A DNA stretch of 64,000 nt. Origin: Pseudomonas sp. CC6-YY-74 (GTDB taxonomy: Bacteria; Pseudomonadota; Gammaproteobacteria; Pseudomonadales; Pseudomonadaceae). The translations under genes and the position numbers were made by a program. The notes under the pieces are model-generated. The model did no database searches. It worked only from the letters and a program-made list of their open reading frames with translations, and was not told where the DNA came from. The stretch spans positions 999,501-1,063,500 of the forward strand of contig NZ_CP019947.1 of assembly GCF_002025205.1 (NCBI RefSeq), in the 5' to 3' direction. How positions within the stretch are numbered: position 1 is the first letter of the stretch; the number at the start of each line of letters is the position of its first letter. Of this stretch, positions 32,227-40,908 are shown piece after piece.

Positions 32227-33252
32227 ATGAAGTTAGTGGTATTCCAGCCCGTTATCGCTGTCGCTCTTGCGGCAGCCCTAACGGGCTGTTTGCATTCTGA
32301 GACGGTCGAAGAGTTCGGCGGCCCCACTATGGGTAGCACCTATTCGGTCAAATATGTCACCGGCGAAGGCGTTGCCGATGGGCTGACCCTCAAGGACGAG
32401 ACCGAGGCGGTTCTTGCCGAAGTCGACCAGCAGATGTCCACCTACCGAGACGACTCGGTTATCTCCGCGTTCAACCGAGCGCCAGCGGGCAGCTGTATGG
32501 CGGTTCCCGCAGGGATGCTCGAGGTTGTGCGCACGGGTCTGCAGTTGGCCAGGGAAAGTGACGGCGTGTTTGATCCCACTCTCGAACCCTTGCTCAACCT
32601 ATGGGGCTTCGGTCCGCAGGCGCGGGTCGAGCGTGTGCCGAGCGCTGAGCAATTGGTTGAGGCGCGTCAACGCAGTGGTTATCGGCATCTGCGCATTGAC
32701 GGGCAGCAACTGTGCAAGGATGTCGATCTGCAGTTGGATCTCAACAGTATCGCCGCCGGTTACACGGTCGATAAAATAAGCGCTCGCCTAGCTGAATTGG
32801 GTGTCTCTAATTATCTGGTGGACGTCACCGGGGAACTCAAGGCCGTCGGCAACAAGCCGGATGGGCAGCCCTGGCGCATTGCCATCGAGGCGCCACGCGA
32901 TGATCAGCGAGTCGCACAGAGGATTCTGCAACTGGATGGTTACGGTATTTCCACCTCGGGTGATTACCGTAATTATTTCGAGGAAAATGGCGTGCGCTAC
33001 TCGCATACGCTTGATCCGCACACCGGCGCGCCTATCACCCACAAGTTGGCGGCGGTGACAGTCGCCGATCCATCGACCTTACGCGCCGATGGCTTGTCTA
33101 CATTGTTGATGGTGCTGGGGCCCGAGCAAGGTTTTGCCTACGCTGAGCAGGCCGGCATCGCGGCATTTTTCGTGACCCGTGAGGGCGAGGGCTTCGTCAC
33201 ACGGAGTACCACGGCTTTCGAGCAGCTGTTCGCTGCAGGAGAAGAGCAATGA
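32227..33252 (+). CDS. apbE: FAD:protein FMN transferase ApbE, lipoprotein
   Basis: A 341-residue enzyme that attaches FMN to threonine in NqrB and NqrC. The signal peptide ends in lipobox LTGC with C21, so it is a lipid-anchored periplasmic protein. GPTMGSTYSVKY, GVFDPTLEPLLNLWGFGP and YSHTLDPHTGAP are ApbE family motifs, with acidic and threonine residues for Mg and FAD. It starts two bases after nqrF and overlaps nqrM by four, so it belongs to the operon whose products it matures. Confidence 0.96.
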   Translation: MKLVVFQPVIAVALAAALTGCLHSETVEEFGGPTMGSTYSVKYVTGEGVADGLTLKDETEAVLAEVDQQMSTYRDDSVISAFNRAPAGSCMAVPAGMLEVVRTGLQLARESDGVFDPTLEPLLNLWGFGPQARVERVPSAEQLVEARQRSGYRHLRIDGQQLCKDVDLQLDLNSIAAGYTVDKISARLAELGVSNYLVDVTGELKAVGNKPDGQPWRIAIEAPRDDQRVAQRILQLDGYGISTSGDYRNYFEENGVRYSHTLDPHTGAPITHKLAAVTVADPSTLRADGLSTLLMVLGPEQGFAYAEQAGIAAFFVTREGEGFVTRSTTAFEQLFAAGEEQ

Positions 33253-33479
33253 TTTGGTTGATCGTATTTTTCACCATGCTGTTGGTGGTGTCGCTGATGG
33301 CAGTTGGCGTGATCATGGGGGGTAAACCGATAGCCGGTTCCTGTGGTGGTATTGCCAATCTGGGTATCGAGAAAGAGTGCTCGATTTGCGGTGGGAGTCG
33401 CGAGAAGTGCGAAGAAGTCAACAGCTCGCCGGCCGAGACCAATACCCGCGAGCTCGCCTACGACGCGACCAAGCGCTAA
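33249..33479 (+). CDS. nqrM: Na+-NQR maturation factor NqrM (DUF539)
   Basis: A 76-residue protein with one N-terminal membrane helix (IWLIVFFTMLLVVSLMAVGVI) and the cysteine set C32, C44, C47 and C54 (GSCGGI, CSICGGSREKC). In Vibrio these cysteines are needed to deliver iron to the NqrD/NqrE centre. The ATG overlaps the apbE stop by four bases. It is the last gene of the nqr operon. Confidence 0.93.
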   Translation: MIWLIVFFTMLLVVSLMAVGVIMGGKPIAGSCGGIANLGIEKECSICGGSREKCEEVNSSPAETNTRELAYDATKR

Positions 33480-33600
33480 TCGCCATTCGCCGGCCTGCAT
33501 GTCAGGCTGTTATCAAGTATTGATTGCCAGGCTGCTGATGCAGTACTGGCCCTGCCGAGAGTGCGGCACAAGCCCTCCGGTGTGATCTGAAGGAGTAAAC

Positions 33601-34995
33601 ATGGCGGTCTACAACTACGATGTAGTGGTGCTGGGTTCTGGCCCGGCGGGTGAGGGCGCGGCAATGAACGCCGCCAAGGCGGGGCGCAAGGTGGCGGTGG
33701 TTGATAGCCGCCGCGAGGTCGGCGGCAACTGCACCCACCTGGGCACCATCCCGTCCAAGGCCTTGCGCCATTCGGTGCGCCAGATCATGCAATTCAATAC
33801 CAACCCGATGTTTCGTCAGATCGGCGAGCCGCGCTGGTTTTCCTTCCCCGATGTGCTCAAAAGTGCCGAGCGGGTGATCAGCAAGCAGGTGGCCTCGCGC
33901 ACCGGATACTACGCGCGCAATCGCATCGACTTGTTCTTCGGCACTGGCAGTTTCGCCGACGACCAGACTATCGACGTGGTCTGCGCCAATGGCGTGGTGG
34001 AAAAGCTGGTGGCCAAGCAGATCATCATTGCTACCGGTTCGCGCCCCTATCGTCCGGCGGATGTCGATTTTAACCATCCGCGGGTGTACGAGAGCGACAC
34101 CATTTTGACCCTCAGTCACACGCCGCGGCGGCTGATTATCTATGGGGCGGGGGTCATTGGTTGCGAATATGCGTCGATCTTCAGCGGTCTCGGGGTACTG
34201 GTCGATCTGATCGACAACCGTGATCAATTGCTCAGTTTTCTCGATGCGGAAATCTCCGATGCGCTGAGCTATCACCTGCGTAATAACAATGTACTGATTC
34301 GCCACAATGAAGAGTACGAAAGCATCGAGGGTGTCGACAACGGTGTGATCCTGAATCTCAAGTCGGGCAAGAAGATCAAAGCCGACGCCTTGCTCTGGTG
34401 CAACGGCCGAACCGGCAACACCGATAAGCTGGGCTTGGAAAACATCGGCATCAAGGTCAACAGCCGCGGGCAGGTAGAAGTCGACCAGAATTACCGTACC
34501 GAGGTGTCGAATATCTTCGCTGCTGGCGATGTGATTGGCTGGCCGAGTTTGGCCAGTGCGGCCTACGACCAGGGACGCTCGGCTGCTGGCAATATCGTTG
34601 AGAACGACAGCTGGCGTTTTGTCGATGATGTGCCGACCGGAATCTACACCATTCCGGAGATCAGCTCGATCGGCAAGAACGAGCGCGAGCTGACCCAGGC
34701 TAAGATCCCCTATGAGGTGGGTAAGGCATTCTTCAAGAGCATGGCGCGGGCGCAGATCTCCAACGAGCCGGTCGGCATGCTGAAGATCCTGTTCCACCGC
34801 GAAACGCTCGCAGTGCTAGGCGTGCACTGTTTCGGCTATCAGGCTTCGGAGATCGTGCATATCGGTCAGGCGATCATGAACCAGAAGGGTGAGGCCAACA
34901 GCCTCAGGTACTTCGTTAACACCACCTTCAACTACCCGACCATGGCTGAAGCCTATCGGGTGGCGGCGTTCGACGGTCTCAACCGGCTTTTTTGA
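33601..34995 (+). CDS. sthA: Soluble pyridine nucleotide transhydrogenase
   Basis: A 464-residue FAD enzyme that interconverts NADPH and NADH, mainly removing excess NADPH. It has [21 protein letters not shown] for FAD and [15 protein letters not shown] for the nucleotide. In [15 protein letters not shown] only one of the two cysteines of the related disulfide reductases remains, the second being threonine, as expected for transhydrogenase. The ribosome site AAGGAG is seven bases before the ATG. It lies 121 bases after nqrM, with its own terminator downstream. Confidence 0.96.
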   Translation: MAVYNYDVVVLGSGPAGEGAAMNAAKAGRKVAVVDSRREVGGNCTHLGTIPSKALRHSVRQIMQFNTNPMFRQIGEPRWFSFPDVLKSAERVISKQVASRTGYYARNRIDLFFGTGSFADDQTIDVVCANGVVEKLVAKQIIIATGSRPYRPADVDFNHPRVYESDTILTLSHTPRRLIIYGAGVIGCEYASIFSGLGVLVDLIDNRDQLLSFLDAEISDALSYHLRNNNVLIRHNEEYESIEGVDNGVILNLKSGKKIKADALLWCNGRTGNTDKLGLENIGIKVNSRGQVEVDQNYRTEVSNIFAAGDVIGWPSLASAAYDQGRSAAGNIVENDSWRFVDDVPTGIYTIPEISSIGKNERELTQAKIPYEVGKAFFKSMARAQISNEPVGMLKILFHRETLAVLGVHCFGYQASEIVHIGQAIMNQKGEANSLRYFVNTTFNYPTMAEAYRVAAFDGLNRLF

Positions 34996-35091
34996 CCGGC
35001 TCCGATCGGTGGCCTGAGCCGGTCGGGGAAGATCCGTTCAGTGACTCTTCGGCGTGGCGCTGGCCTAACCGGGAGAGTTTCTGACCAGGCA

Positions 35092-35131
35092 GCAATAAAA
35101 AACCGGCCCACTGTGGCCGGTTTTTTATTGC
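35092..35131. terminator. Strong bidirectional terminator after sthA
   Basis: GCAATAAAAAACCGGCC and GGCCGGTTTTTTATTGC form a perfect 17-bp stem around CACTGT. The arms carry six A and six T. It separates sthA from the convergent minus-strand group. Confidence 0.95.
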
Positions 35132-35214
35132 CTGCTTTGCAGAGAGGATTATCCATCCGGCAGCCGCGAGCTCTGCATGTCAGGCTTCGCGGCGCTCAGT
35201 TTGCGCGGTCCGGC

Positions 35215-35940
35215 CTACGTGTGCGGCTGCAGCGTCTGCACCGCGAGGCCCGGATAGTCGGTAATCAGGCTGTCCGCGCCGAAATCGGCGAGTCGGCGCA
35301 TCAGTGCCGGTTCGTTGACCGTCCAGACCGAGACATGCAAGCCGGCTTTCTGCGCTTTGAGCAGGCGCTCCGGAGTGCACAGGGTCCAGTTCAGCGCCAG
35401 TAGGCTGCAGTCATAGTGCTGGGCCACTTTCAGCGGGTCGAGCCAGGCATATTCCGCCACCAGGCCGCGGGCAAGCTGCGGTGCCAGGCGTTTGAGTGCA
35501 CTCAGGACTTCCCGTGAGCTTGAGGTGACCGTGACTTTATCGGTCAGGCCATATCGTGCGGTCAGCTCGGCAATCGCTTCGACCAACCGCGCGGCACGGA
35601 CTTTCGAGGCGCTTTTGACTTCCAGTTGCCAGTGCTCGAAGTCGCATTGCTCGAACAGCTCGACCAGGCGTGGAATCGGGCACGGGGTCTTCCAGCCAGG
35701 CCCGCCTTTGCGGGCGTCATAGTTGGCCAGTTCAGCGGCGTCGTGTTCAACCACCTTGCCGCGATGGCCGGTGGTGCGCTTTAGGGTCGGGTCGTGAATT
35801 ACCATCAACTCGCCGTCGCGCGACTGGTGCAGGTCCAGTTCGCAGCGGCGCACACCATGCTCCAGACATTGTTGGAAGCTAATCAGGGTGTTCTCCGGTG
35901 CTTCGCCTTTGGCGCCGCGATGGCCGTAGATCAGGGTCAC
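35215..35940 (-). CDS. Glycerophosphodiester phosphodiesterase, cytosolic type
   Basis: A 241-residue GDPD-fold enzyme that hydrolyses glycerophosphodiesters to glycerol-3-phosphate and an alcohol. It begins YGHRGAKGEAPENTLISF with catalytic histidine and glutamate, then CELDLHQSRDGELMVIHDPTLKRTTG with metal ligands and the second histidine. No signal peptide is present, so it is of the UgpQ type rather than periplasmic GlpQ. The ATG overlaps the upstream small gene by four bases. Confidence 0.9.
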   Translation of the reverse strand: MTLIYGHRGAKGEAPENTLISFQQCLEHGVRRCELDLHQSRDGELMVIHDPTLKRTTGHRGKVVEHDAAELANYDARKGGPGWKTPCPIPRLVELFEQCDFEHWQLEVKSASKVRAARLVEAIAELTARYGLTDKVTVTSSSREVLSALKRLAPQLARGLVAEYAWLDPLKVAQHYDCSLLALNWTLCTPERLLKAQKAGLHVSVWTVNEPALMRRLADFGADSLITDYPGLAVQTLQPHT

Positions 35941-36242
35941 GGTTGCTCCTTCGCCGGGTAGCTGGTGCGCGGTTGATGGTGGCGCACGCTGTTGATGACG
36001 TGGTCGTACTCGAAGTACACGCTGAACTCGCGGTAATCCCAGCGGCTAATTGGTGGGCTGCCGACTGCGCGGTGTTCTTCATCGGCCAGGCCGAAACGCT
36101 CCAGTACCGAGCGCTGCGATTCACCATGCTGGGGCAGTGCAACGGTGGCGGCGCCTTGCTCGCCGAGGGGGATCTGCAGGTTTTCGGCGATAGCGCCGAA
36201 CGGCAGGCACAACATTATTAGTGCAAGGAAAAGACGTGGCAT
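35937..36242 (-). CDS. Small exported hypothetical protein
   Basis: A 101-residue protein with signal peptide MPRLFLALIMLCLPFGAIA cleaved before ENLQIPLGEQ. The mature part contains RFGLADEEHRAVGSPPISRWDYREFSVYFEYDHVINSV. It resembles small secreted proteins annotated near phosphodiesterase genes in pseudomonads, but I know of no function. ATG at 36242 is chosen over an in-frame upstream ATG because it begins the signal peptide. It lies between the PilZ gene and the phosphodiesterase in one probable operon. Confidence 0.72.
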   Translation of the reverse strand: MPRLFLALIMLCLPFGAIAENLQIPLGEQGAATVALPQHGESQRSVLERFGLADEEHRAVGSPPISRWDYREFSVYFEYDHVINSVRHHQPRTSYPAKEQP

Positions 36243-36252
36243 AGGGTTCTCG

Positions 36253-36834
36253 TCACTGAGGCTGGGGCTGTTCACGGGCCTGGCGGCGCTCCAAGGCTTG
36301 GCGTTGGAAGATATGCCGGGCCAGTAACTGGCGCTGTGCGTCGGTCAAGGCTTCGAACTCGGTGCCGATCTCGAACTGTTGCTCGTCGAGTGCCTGGCAG
36401 TGTATGACCTTGGCTCTCAATAGCAGACCCAGTGCCTGCGGCATCAGCACGATCTTGATCGCCAGGTGGGTGCCGATGACGAGGCTTTGGCTGCTGTTGA
36501 AGCTCACCCCGCCCTCGGACAGGCAGACCCGTCTCGGCGTGCCGATATCGCGCAACAGGCTCTGTGCGACGGCCTGGCCGAGCAGGTCGATGCGTTTGTT
36601 GATTACCTTGAGGTAGTTGGCCAGGGTGCGGTCGCGCTCGCTGATATGGCGCAACAAATGCTGCGACTCGAAGTCCAGCAGGTGCAGTTCACTGAGCAGG
36701 TTGAACAGAGGCGAGGTGTCATGAAGCTCGTCGCTGGCCAGGGCCTCGGCGCCTGACAACGGGGTGAATTCCAGTGCGATCGTATCGTCGATACGATAGT
36801 ATTCGCGGCGGTCATCTTCATCTTGAATCGACAT
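36253..36834 (-). CDS. PilZ domain protein
   Basis: A 193-residue protein. The c-di-GMP binding pattern is split as usual: RREYYRIDD near the N-terminus supplies the RxxxR motif, and CLSEGGVSF about 100 residues later corresponds to the (D/N)xSxxG motif, here with glutamate instead of the middle residues. Between them is a helical insertion (ESQHLLRHISERDRTLANYLK). Binding of c-di-GMP is likely but the second motif is imperfect. First gene of a three-gene minus-strand group, divergent from lolC. Confidence 0.8.
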   Translation of the reverse strand: MSIQDEDDRREYYRIDDTIALEFTPLSGAEALASDELHDTSPLFNLLSELHLLDFESQHLLRHISERDRTLANYLKVINKRIDLLGQAVAQSLLRDIGTPRRVCLSEGGVSFNSSQSLVIGTHLAIKIVLMPQALGLLLRAKVIHCQALDEQQFEIGTEFEALTDAQRQLLARHIFQRQALERRQAREQPQPQ

Positions 36835-36929
36835 GGCGAACCCATGGCAGCAGTAGTGGTCTGAGTGTAAGGCCGCTTGCCAAGCCTCGCCACAAGGACG
36901 TTCCTCTTTCCCTCGAATCAGCCCCCACC

Positions 36930-38180
36930 ATGTTCAGACCTCTGTTCGTATATATAGGTACGCGTTATACGCGCGCCAAGCGTCGTAATCACTTTGTGTC
37001 CTTTATTTCCCTGACTTCAATGATCGGGCTGGCACTCGGTGTGCTGGTGATGATCGTGGTGCTGTCGGTGATGAATGGCTTCGATCATGAGATGCGCACG
37101 CGGGTGCTCGGTATGGTGCCGCATGCCACTATCGAGTCGGCTACGCCCATCGATGATTGGCGCAGCCTTGCCGACAAGGCTATGGAAAACCCGCAGGTGT
37201 TGGCCGTCGCGCCATTCAGCCAGATGCAAGGCTTGCTCACGCATGAGGGCAAGGTGCAGAAGGTGTTGATCAACGCCGTCGATCCAGTCGAGGAAGTGAA
37301 GGTTTCGATCATCGACGATTTTTTTCAGCAGGGCCGCTTGCAAGACCTCGAACCCGGCGCCTTTGGCATCGTCATCGGTGACAAGGCTGCAGCCAAGCTG
37401 GGCGTCGCTCTGGGCGACAAGATCACGTTTGTCGCGCCTGAAGTCACGGTAACGCCAGCGGGCATGTTTCCGCGGCTCAAGCGCTTTACCGTGGTTGGCA
37501 TCTTCCATGTGGGTGCCGGGGAGATCGATGGTTACGTGGCGATGACCCACGTGCAGGATCTGGCGCGCTTGCAGCGCCGCCAAGCGGATCAGGTGCAGGG
37601 CATCCGCCTGAAGGTCGCCGATCTGTTTCAGGCGCCGCGCACGGCCTGGGAGTTGGCGCAAACCCTGGGCGAACGTGAATATTACGCCCGCGACTGGACC
37701 CGCACCCACGGCAACCTGTATCAGGCGATCCGCATGGAAAAGGCCATGATCGGTCTGCTGTTGCTGCTGATCGTGGCAGTTGCCGCGTTCAACATCATCT
37801 CGACGCTGGTCATGGTGGTGACGGACAAGAAGGGCGACATCGCCATCCTGCGCACCCTCGGTGCTACGCCTGGGCAAATTATGGCCATCTTCATGGTCCA
37901 GGGCACGGTGATCGGCGTGGTCGGCACCCTTATTGGCGCGCTGCTGGGGATCTTCGCCGCACTCAATATCAGCGCCGCCATCGCCGCACTGGAGCGTGCA
38001 CTGGGCATGCGCTTTCTCAGCGCAGACGTCTATTTCATCGACTACCTGCCGTCGCAGCTGATGCTTGCAGATGTACTGCTGGTCTGCGCCGCTGCGCTGG
38101 TTCTAAGTTTTCTCGCCACCCTTTATCCGGCCTGGCGCGCGGCGCGCACCCAGCCAGCGGAGGCTTTGCGTTATGAGTGA
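36930..38180 (+). CDS. lolC: Lipoprotein-releasing system membrane protein LolC
   Basis: A 416-residue inner membrane subunit of the LolCDE ABC transporter, which extracts outer-membrane lipoproteins and passes them to LolA. It starts [25 protein letters not shown]; one membrane helix near residues 25-50 is followed by a large periplasmic domain and three C-terminal helices ([17 protein letters not shown] onward). ATG at 36930 is the family start. lolC precedes lolD with an eight-base overlap. Whether this copy or the one at 38871 is the functional LolC is assigned by gene order. Confidence 0.93.
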   Translation: MFRPLFVYIGTRYTRAKRRNHFVSFISLTSMIGLALGVLVMIVVLSVMNGFDHEMRTRVLGMVPHATIESATPIDDWRSLADKAMENPQVLAVAPFSQMQGLLTHEGKVQKVLINAVDPVEEVKVSIIDDFFQQGRLQDLEPGAFGIVIGDKAAAKLGVALGDKITFVAPEVTVTPAGMFPRLKRFTVVGIFHVGAGEIDGYVAMTHVQDLARLQRRQADQVQGIRLKVADLFQAPRTAWELAQTLGEREYYARDWTRTHGNLYQAIRMEKAMIGLLLLLIVAVAAFNIISTLVMVVTDKKGDIAILRTLGATPGQIMAIFMVQGTVIGVVGTLIGALLGIFAALNISAAIAALERALGMRFLSADVYFIDYLPSQLMLADVLLVCAAALVLSFLATLYPAWRAARTQPAEALRYE

Positions 38181-38871
38181 TCAGGTTATGCAGGATCGTG
38201 CGGTGTTGAGTTGTCGCAACCTTGGCAAAAGCTATGAGGAAGGCCCCCAGTCGGTGGTGGTGCTGGAAGGCTTGCAGCTGGAGCTGCACCCCGGCGAGCG
38301 GGTGGCCATCGTCGGCAGTTCGGGATCGGGTAAGAGCACTTTGCTGAATATGCTCGGCGGCCTGGATACGCCCAGTACCGGCAGCGTCTGGCTGGCGGGC
38401 GAGGAGCTGTCGGCGCTGAGTGAAAAGGAGCGTGGGCTGCTGCGCAACCGCTCGCTGGGTTTCGTCTATCAATTCCATCACCTGTTGCCGGAGTTCACGG
38501 CGCTGGAGAATGTCTGCATGCCACTGCTGATCGGGCGCACGCCGATTGCCGAGGCGCGTCAGCGGGCAACTGGGCTACTCGAACGAGTCGGGCTTGGCCA
38601 TCGCCTGGCGCACAAACCGGCGGAGCTGTCCGGCGGCGAGCGCCAGCGCGTGGCCATTGCCCGTGCCTTGGTCAATCGACCGGGACTGGTGCTGCTCGAT
38701 GAGCCGACCGGCAACCTCGATCATCACACCGCCCAGGGTATTCAGGATCTGATGAAGGAGTTGAGCAGCGCGTCGCGCACCGCTTTCCTAGTGGTGACCC
38801 ACGACCTGGAACTGGCTCAGCAGATGGATCGTATCCTGCGCCTGGAAGACGGCAAGTTGGTGGCCGCCTGA
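38173..38871 (+). CDS. lolD: Lipoprotein-releasing system ATPase LolD
   Basis: A 232-residue ABC ATPase. Motifs: Walker [14 protein letters not shown], signature [15 protein letters not shown], Walker [16 protein letters not shown]. The sequence [16 protein letters not shown] contains the Q-loop and the stretch typical of LolD. It overlaps lolC at its start (ATGAGTGA) and lolE at its end (TGATG), so all three are translationally coupled. Confidence 0.95.
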   Translation: MSDQVMQDRAVLSCRNLGKSYEEGPQSVVVLEGLQLELHPGERVAIVGSSGSGKSTLLNMLGGLDTPSTGSVWLAGEELSALSEKERGLLRNRSLGFVYQFHHLLPEFTALENVCMPLLIGRTPIAEARQRATGLLERVGLGHRLAHKPAELSGGERQRVAIARALVNRPGLVLLDEPTGNLDHHTAQGIQDLMKELSSASRTAFLVVTHDLELAQQMDRILRLEDGKLVAA

Positions 38872-40115
38872 TGTTTCGCCCCCTGAGTATTTACATCGGT
38901 ACCCGCTACACCCGGGCCAAACGACGCAACCATTTCATTTCCTTTATTTCGCTGACCTCGATGATTGGCCTCGCCCTGGGTGTGCTGGCGATGATCGTGG
39001 TGCTGTCGGTGATGAACGGCTTTCAGAAGGAAATGAGCTCGCGCATCCTCGGCATGGTGCCCCACGCGGTAATTTCCGGGCTCGAGCCGTTGGATGATTG
39101 GCAGGCGGTGGCCGCGGCTGCCAAGCGCAGTCCACAAGTGTTGGCCGCCGTGCCCTTTGCCGAGTTGGAGGGCATGTTGTCCTACCGCGGGGCGATGCAG
39201 CCGATTCAGTTGCAGGGCGTCGATCCCGCGTTGGAACCGCAGGTGTCGATCATTGCCGAGCACATGACCCAGGGTCGTCTGAGCGATCTGCAGGCCGGTG
39301 AGTTCGGGGTGGTGATCGGCGAAATTACCGCCCGGCGCTTTCAACTGAAGATCGGCGACCGGTTGGCGCTGATCGTGCCCGAGGCCAGTTCGGTGCCTGG
39401 TGGTATCACGCCGCGTATGCAGGCGGTCAATGTGGTTGGGGTGTTCAAGGTCGGTGCCGAGCTGGATGGCTCACTGGCCTTGCTGCATGTCGCCGATGCG
39501 GCGCAGATTCAACGCTTGCAGCCGGGTCAGGTACCCAGCGTGCGTTTAAAGTTGCAAGACTTGTATCAGGCTCCGCAGGTGTCGGCCGCCATCGTCAGCG
39601 AGTTGGGCGAGGGCTATCGGGCCAGTGACTGGACGTTGACCCAGGGCAGTCTGTTCAGTGCAATGAAGATGGAAAAGACCATGATCGGCTTGCTGTTGCT
39701 GCTTATCGTCGCGGTGGCTGCGTTCAATATCATTGCCACCTTGATCATGGTGGTCGCCGATAAAGGTGCGGATATTGCCATCCTGCGCACCCTGGGCGCG
39801 ACCCCGGGACAGATCATGGGCATCTTCATGGTGCAGGGCACGGTGATTGGAGTGGTTGGTACGCTGATTGGGGCCGTACTGGGCATAGTGGCGGCGCTGA
39901 ATGTCAGCCAGTTGGTCGGTTGGGTCGAGCGTCTCAGCGGTCAGCAGATACTCAGCTCGGATGTCTACTTCATCAGTAACCTGCCGTCTGAATTGTTGCT
40001 ATCCGATGTGTTGCTGATTTGCGGCGCGGCCTTTGCCTTGAGCTTTCTCGCCACTCTCTACCCGTCCTGGCGTGCGGCAGCTATCCAGCCGGCTGACGCC
40101 TTGCGCTACGAATGA
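38871..40115 (+). CDS. lolE: Lipoprotein-releasing system membrane protein LolE
   Basis: A 414-residue paralogue of the upstream LolC, with the same topology. The first 45 residues and the C-terminal membrane region ([33 protein letters not shown]) are nearly identical to LolC, whereas the periplasmic domains differ, as expected if only LolC contacts LolA. The start overlaps the lolD stop. A clear terminator follows. Confidence 0.93.
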   Translation: MFRPLSIYIGTRYTRAKRRNHFISFISLTSMIGLALGVLAMIVVLSVMNGFQKEMSSRILGMVPHAVISGLEPLDDWQAVAAAAKRSPQVLAAVPFAELEGMLSYRGAMQPIQLQGVDPALEPQVSIIAEHMTQGRLSDLQAGEFGVVIGEITARRFQLKIGDRLALIVPEASSVPGGITPRMQAVNVVGVFKVGAELDGSLALLHVADAAQIQRLQPGQVPSVRLKLQDLYQAPQVSAAIVSELGEGYRASDWTLTQGSLFSAMKMEKTMIGLLLLLIVAVAAFNIIATLIMVVADKGADIAILRTLGATPGQIMGIFMVQGTVIGVVGTLIGAVLGIVAALNVSQLVGWVERLSGQQILSSDVYFISNLPSELLLSDVLLICGAAFALSFLATLYPSWRAAAIQPADALRYE

Positions 40116-40133
40116 ACTAGTCTGTGTGAATGC

Positions 40134-40163
40134 AAAAAGCCGTTACTCAAGTAACGGCTTTTT
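40134..40163 (+). terminator. Rho-independent terminator after lolCDE
   Basis: AAAAAGCCGTTAC and GTAACGGCTTTTT form a perfect 13-bp stem with loop TCAA. It is usable in both directions and separates lolE from the convergent DUF2062 gene. Confidence 0.93.
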
Positions 40164-40234
40164 AGTTTCAGAGATTTGAAAATAACGAACGCCAGCGCGA
40201 GGCCGTCGCAGTAGGCGAGTGTTTTCACGGACTC

Positions 40235-40768
40235 TCAGTTATCCGGCTTGTTGTCGCGGCGTTTTTCCTGGCGCCGGCGCCAGCTGCGCCGTACCCACCA
40301 GTGCCAGTAGGTGTTGGTGGCCAGGTAGCCCAGCGCAGCAAAGAGCAAGCCGAGCACGAAAGAGCCGAGGAGCAGAGGCTGCCAGTGGGTCTGCAGCATA
40401 TGGCCGACCCAGCTCAAGGTGATCTCGTCGGGCATGCGCAGGGTCGGGGTGTTGGTCATCCATGCGCCGAATTTGTAGCTGCAATAGAACACCGGAGGCA
40501 TGGTGATCGGGTTGGTCAGCCAGACCAGTCCAACGGAGATGGGCAGATTGGCGCGTGCGGGGATGGCGACCAGTGCGGCGGCGGCCATTTGCAACGGCAT
40601 GGGGATCATTGCCCAGAACAGGCCGACGGCCACGGCGCGCGCCACCGAGTGGCGGTTGAGGTGCCAGAGGTTGGGGTCGTGAATCAGGGCGCCGAGAAAG
40701 CGCAGAGATTTGTTGGCCTTGATGCGGTCTGGATGAGGCATGTAGCGCTTGAATAAACGACGCGGCAT
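40235..40768 (-). CDS. DUF2062 domain membrane protein
   Basis: A 177-residue inner membrane protein starting MPRRLFKRYMPHPDRIKANKSL. The DUF2062 pattern is visible in RAVAVGLFWAMIPMPLQMAAAALVAI and VWLTNPITMPPVFYCSYKFGAW. Two to three membrane segments follow and the C-terminus is strongly basic (WWVRRSWRRRQEKRRDN). The role is unknown. ATG at 40768 is preferred over an upstream in-frame start. It is divergent from comEC. Confidence 0.85.
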   Translation of the reverse strand: MPRRLFKRYMPHPDRIKANKSLRFLGALIHDPNLWHLNRHSVARAVAVGLFWAMIPMPLQMAAAALVAIPARANLPISVGLVWLTNPITMPPVFYCSYKFGAWMTNTPTLRMPDEITLSWVGHMLQTHWQPLLLGSFVLGLLFAALGYLATNTYWHWWVRRSWRRRQEKRRDNKPDN

Positions 40769-40908
40769 CGTGGCTCTCTGGCAGTCTAACAGCGCCAATA
40801 TTATGCACAGATTCGCAGTGCCCCGCTTTCACACTTTGTCACAGCAAATAATTGAAGGCCGCTTGTTGGGGTAGATCCACGGAATCGGATCACAAGGAGT
40901 GAGTGATT

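Noticed and set aside
33502..34797. A 431-codon minus-strand open frame opposite sthA
   Set aside because: It has no recognisable family and lies wholly over the transhydrogenase.
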